The notes beneath the pieces are model-generated. The model did not search any database and was not told where the DNA came from. It worked only from the letters and a program-made list of their open reading frames with translations. Shown in pieces: positions 7,074-8,908 of a stretch of DNA of 8,908 nucleotides. The DNA comes from Phycisphaerales bacterium (GTDB taxonomy: Bacteria > Pseudomonadota > Gammaproteobacteria > Competibacterales > Competibacteraceae). Location of the stretch: positions 1 through 8,908 of the forward strand of contig JACSSB010000294.1 in assembly GCA_014879435.1 (NCBI GenBank). Direction: 5' to 3'. Within the stretch, counting starts at the first letter, position 1; each line of letters starts with the position of its first letter. Made by a program: the position numbers and the translations under genes.

Positions 7074-8486
7074 ATGTCGAAAGCCAAGCCCCTGCAGTTC
7101 ATCGATGTGCCCCGTCAGGACCCGCACAAGAAACCTGCCCGCGAACGGGTGGTCGAGTTCGGGGAAATCTACGGGCAATTCAACCCCCAGTCCGCCGCGA
7201 TCCAGGCCGGGCGCTGCCTGCATTGCGGCAATCCCTATTGCGAGTGGAAGTGCCCGGTTCACAATTACATTCCCAATTGGTTGCAACTGGTGACCGAAGG
7301 CCATCTGTTTGAAGCCGCCGAACTTTCGCACCGCACCAACTCGCTGCCCGAAGTATGCGGTCGAGTCTGCCCGCAGGATCGGCTATGCGAAGGCGATTGC
7401 ACTTTGAATGATGGTTTCGGCGCGGTCACCATCGGCGCCATCGAGAAATACATCAGCGACGAAGCGATCAAGGCAGGCTGGCGTCCCGATCTCTCTGCGG
7501 TAATACCCACCGGTAAGCGGGTGGCCATCGTCGGTGCTGGGCCCGCTGGCCTGGGCTGTGCCGATATCCTGGCGCGCAACGGGGTCAAAGCGGTGGTGTT
7601 TGACCGCCATCCTCAGATTGGGGGCTTGCTGACTTTCGGTATCCCCCCGTTCAAGCTAGAAAAAGAAGTGGTGCAAACCCGACGCGAGATCATGGAGGGC
7701 ATGGGCATTGAATTCCGCCTTGGCGTCGAAGTCGGTCGGGATATCGCCTTCCAATCATTGTTGGATCAGTACGACGCGGTGTTTCTCGGCATGGGGACTT
7801 ATAGCTTCATGAAAGGCGGCTTTCCCGGCGAGGATCTGCCCGGCGTGTATGAGGCTCTGCCGTATCTGATCTCCAACGTCAACCGCCTGCTGGGTCTGGA
7901 ACGAGACGCCAGCGAGTTCGTCGATATGCAGGGACAACGGGTCGTGGTACTGGGTGGTGGCGACACGGCGATGGACTGCAACCGCACCGCCATTCGTCAG
8001 GGCGCCGCCAGCGTGAGCTGTGCCTACCGTCGTGACGAGGTCAACATGCCCGGCTCGCGCCGCGAAGTGGCCAATGCCAAGGAGGAAGGAGTCCGCTTTT
8101 TGTGGAATCGGCAGCCGCTTGAGATTGTCGGTAACGGACGGGTGGAAGGTGTCAAAGTCTGTGCTACCCGGCTCGGTGCGCCCGATGCCCGCGGGCGACG
8201 CGCTCCGGAAGTCGTGCCGGATTCGGAGGAAATCATCCCCGCCGATCGGGTGATTATCGCCTTTGGCTTTCAGCCCAATCCAGCGCCCTGGTTCGCCGAG
8301 TTTGGCATCGCTGTGGATGAACGCGGTCGAGTTTGTGCCGGATCAACCCACGAGTACAAGTTCCAGACCAGCCATCCCAAGGTGTTCGCGGGTGGCGATA
8401 TGGTGCGTGGCTCCGATCTGGTGGTGACCGCGATCTTCGAGGGCCGGGAAGCGGCGGAAGGTATTCTGGATTACCTGGAGCTTTGA
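7074..8486 (+). CDS. gltD: Glutamate synthase (NADPH) small subunit
   Basis: GltD is the FAD- and NADPH-binding beta subunit. It oxidises NADPH and passes electrons through iron-sulfur clusters to the FMN of GltB. From the ATG at 7074 the protein has 470 residues (E. coli 472). The N-terminal ferredoxin-like domain holds two cysteine sets: Cys48, 51, 56, 60 and Cys95, 99, 105, 109. The FAD Rossmann motif GAGPAG is at 154-159, the NADPH-site motif GGGDTA at 294-299 followed by YRRDEVNMPGSRRE (318-331), and the closing FAD motif AGGDMVRGS at 439-447. An in-frame TTG at 7062 would add four residues. ATG is preferred because MSKAKPLQFID aligns directly with the E. coli start MSQNVYQFID and a GGA (7065-7067 within TTGGAT) lies at suitable spacing; the ribosome site is weak. 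It forms an operon with gltB. Confidence 0.97.
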   Translation: MSKAKPLQFIDVPRQDPHKKPARERVVEFGEIYGQFNPQSAAIQAGRCLHCGNPYCEWKCPVHNYIPNWLQLVTEGHLFEAAELSHRTNSLPEVCGRVCPQDRLCEGDCTLNDGFGAVTIGAIEKYISDEAIKAGWRPDLSAVIPTGKRVAIVGAGPAGLGCADILARNGVKAVVFDRHPQIGGLLTFGIPPFKLEKEVVQTRREIMEGMGIEFRLGVEVGRDIAFQSLLDQYDAVFLGMGTYSFMKGGFPGEDLPGVYEALPYLISNVNRLLGLERDASEFVDMQGQRVVVLGGGDTAMDCNRTAIRQGAASVSCAYRRDEVNMPGSRREVANAKEEGVRFLWNRQPLEIVGNGRVEGVKVCATRLGAPDARGRRAPEVVPDSEEIIPADRVIIAFGFQPNPAPWFAEFGIAVDERGRVCAGSTHEYKFQTSHPKVFAGGDMVRGSDLVVTAIFEGREAAEGILDYLEL

Positions 8487-8491
8487 GGATC

Positions 8492-8563
8492 GGCGCATTA
8501 GGCACAGGCGTGAATCTTGGTGGATATCGAAGACACTGGATTCCCGCTTTCGCGGGAATGACG
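8492..8563 (+). repeat. 72-bp module 1, left arm decayed
   Basis: The right arm (8536-8563) is a perfect copy with core 8540-8559. The linker is 8520-8535 (GTGGATATCGAAGACA). The expected left arm at 8492-8519 has lost its palindrome but still shares GCACAGGCG (8502-8510) at the same offset as in module 4. It begins five bases after the gltD stop. Confidence 0.7.
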
Positions 8564-8572
8564 GCTATTTTT
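8540..8572 (+). terminator. Repeat hairpin plus T5, putative end of the gltBD transcript
   Basis: The perfect 8-bp stem of the first right arm (8540-8559, loop TTTC) is followed, after eight bases, by TTTTT (8568-8572). It is the first strong hairpin after the gltD stop. Arms at 8536-8563 and 8575-8602 can also pair with each other into a 28-bp stem with an 11-base loop, giving a larger terminator or 3'-end barrier. The gap before the T-run makes simple intrinsic termination uncertain. Confidence 0.38.
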
Positions 8573-8574
8573 GT

Positions 8575-8646
8575 CGTCATCCCCGCGAAAGCGGGGATCC
8601 AGGTAGATATCGAAGCGACAGGATTCCCGTATTCGCGAGAATGACG
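8575..8646 (+). repeat. 72-bp module 2, complete
   Basis: Left arm 8575-8602 has core ATCCCCGC-GAAA-GCGGGGAT. The linker 8603-8618 is GTAGATATCGAAGCGA. Right arm 8619-8646 has core ATTCCCGT-ATTC-GCGAGAAT, with one stem mismatch and one G.U pair as RNA. The two arms can also pair with each other across the linker. Confidence 0.92.
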
Positions 8647-8676
8647 ATTACCCACTCTTTAATGCGCTGCCTTTGC

Positions 8677-8748
8677 TGTCATCCCCGCGCAAGCGGGGAT
8701 CCAGGTAGACAGAGAAACTACTGGATTCCCGCTTTCGCGGGAATGACG
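8677..8748 (+). repeat. 72-bp module 3, complete
   Basis: Left arm 8677-8704 has a perfect 8-bp stem with loop GCAA. The linker 8705-8720 is GTAGACAGAGAAACTA, the most divergent of the four. Right arm 8721-8748 is identical to that of module 1. The sequence before it (8647-8676) resembles the one after it (8749-8774), both starting ATTAC and ending TTTGC, so the repeating unit here extends to about 98-102 bp. Confidence 0.92.
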
Positions 8749-8774
8749 ATTACTTCTTAATGAGTTGTGTTTGC

Positions 8775-8802
8775 CGTCATCCCCGCGTAAGCGGGGATCT
8801 AG
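8775..8802 (-). repeat. Orphan left arm without its partner
   Basis: This arm has a perfect stem, ATCCCCGC-GTAA-GCGGGGAT (8779-8798), but only eight bases separate it from the next left arm. Its linker and right arm are missing, pointing to a deletion or to insertion of the following module. The run CTAGATTTTT after the stem (T5 at 8804-8808) also makes it terminator-like on the plus strand. Confidence 0.85.
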
Positions 8803-8810
8803 ATTTTTGC

Positions 8811-8882
8811 CGTTATCCCCGCACAGGCGGAGATCCAGATAGACATCGAAGCGACTGGATTCCCGTATTCGCGGGAATGACG
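8811..8882 (+). repeat. 72-bp module 4, left arm partly degenerate
   Basis: Left arm 8811-8838 has a degenerate core (ATCCCCGC-ACAG-GCGGAGAT). The linker 8839-8854 is ATAGACATCGAAGCGA, one of the two closest to the linker consensus. Right arm 8855-8882 is intact, with a G.U closing pair and loop ATTC, like module 2. Confidence 0.88.
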
Positions 8883-8908
8883 ATGGAGCGCATAGTCATG
8901 CTCGATCA

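Larger units (their letters stand above)
8492..8882. repeat. Array of dRS3-like palindromic repeats built from 72-bp composite modules
   Basis: Almost the whole region after gltD is repeats. Eight clear 28-nt arms carry an ATTCCC-N8-GGGAAT or ATCCCC-N8-GGGGAT core. Clear right-type arms (CTGGATTCCC...GACG) start at 8536, 8619, 8721 and 8855. Clear left-type arms (CGTCATCCCC...ATCCAG) start at 8575, 8677, 8775 and 8811. A ninth, decayed left arm lies at 8492-8519. Left arm, 16-nt linker and right arm give modules of exactly 72 bp. The core matches the dRS3 pattern known from Neisseria and similar REP-like repeats of Beta- and Gammaproteobacteria. Open frames across it encode only repeat-derived peptides (IPAFAGMT, IPAKAGIQ) and are not genes. 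Confidence 0.93.

Noticed and set aside
541..8486. Many long antisense frames inside fumarase, gltB and gltD
   Set aside because: They are shadows produced by GC-rich codon bias; none carries a recognisable motif or ribosome site, and the sense proteins are complete.
8254..8655. Open frames on both strands across the repeats (about 103 and 133 residues)
   Set aside because: They overlap the end of gltD antisense or out of frame, and otherwise translate repeat arms into IPAFAGMT/IPAKAGIQ peptides, a familiar annotation artefact.
8536..8882. Possible CRISPR array: repeated 28-nt palindromes resembling type I-E repeats (CCCCGC...GCGGGG)
   Set aside because: Units alternate in orientation, gaps range from 8 to 30 bases, and the gaps are themselves repeated rather than unique. 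There is no cas gene or leader.
8883..8908. Possible gene start at the window edge (ATG 8898 with GGAG at 8885-8888)
   Set aside because: Only three codons are visible before the window ends and the ribosome site is at nine bases. It cannot be supported.

Overview
The window looks like chromosomal DNA of a GC-rich gammaproteobacterium. GltB and GltD match the enterobacterial-type NADPH glutamate synthase almost motif for motif, and the fumarase is the ~504-residue iron-sulfur class I form common in Gamma- and Betaproteobacteria. The genus cannot be fixed from the sequence. A sulfur-oxidiser or Competibacter-like lineage is only a guess, based on the repeats and the small AT-rich gene.

Layout. 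(1) 21-437, minus strand: a small AT-rich gene of unknown function with a possible PATAN/DUF4388-like fold, compositionally foreign to its neighbours. (2) 497-530: a bulged 13-bp hairpin just after the fumarase stop. (3) 541-2055, minus: class I fumarate hydratase with all cluster cysteines and active-site residues. (4) 2056-2510: a 455-bp divergent control region without a convincing gene, holding candidate promoters for both directions. (5) 2511-6974, plus: gltB, the large subunit of glutamate synthase. (6) 6975-7073: a 99-bp gltB-gltD gap with nested hairpins and a T-tract. (7) 7074-8486, plus: gltD, the small subunit; the ATG at 7074 is preferred over the in-frame TTG at 7062. (8) 8492-8882: a dense array of palindromic repeats that resolves into 72-bp composite modules.

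Function. Fumarase works in the TCA cycle, which supplies 2-oxoglutarate. GltBD uses 2-oxoglutarate, glutamine and NADPH to make two glutamates. The divergent arrangement places carbon and nitrogen metabolism on either side of one control region, but no shared regulator site can be named.

The coding content is ordinary. The most interesting signal is the 3' repeat array. It is built from a 28-nt arm, a conserved 16-nt linker and an inverted 28-nt arm. The two arm types keep different but internally compensated stem pairs, and three left arms carry GAAA, GCAA or GUAA (GNRA) tetraloops on the plus strand. This suggests an element that acts as RNA or as a mobile REP/MITE-like unit. No new enzymatic or defence system is visible.
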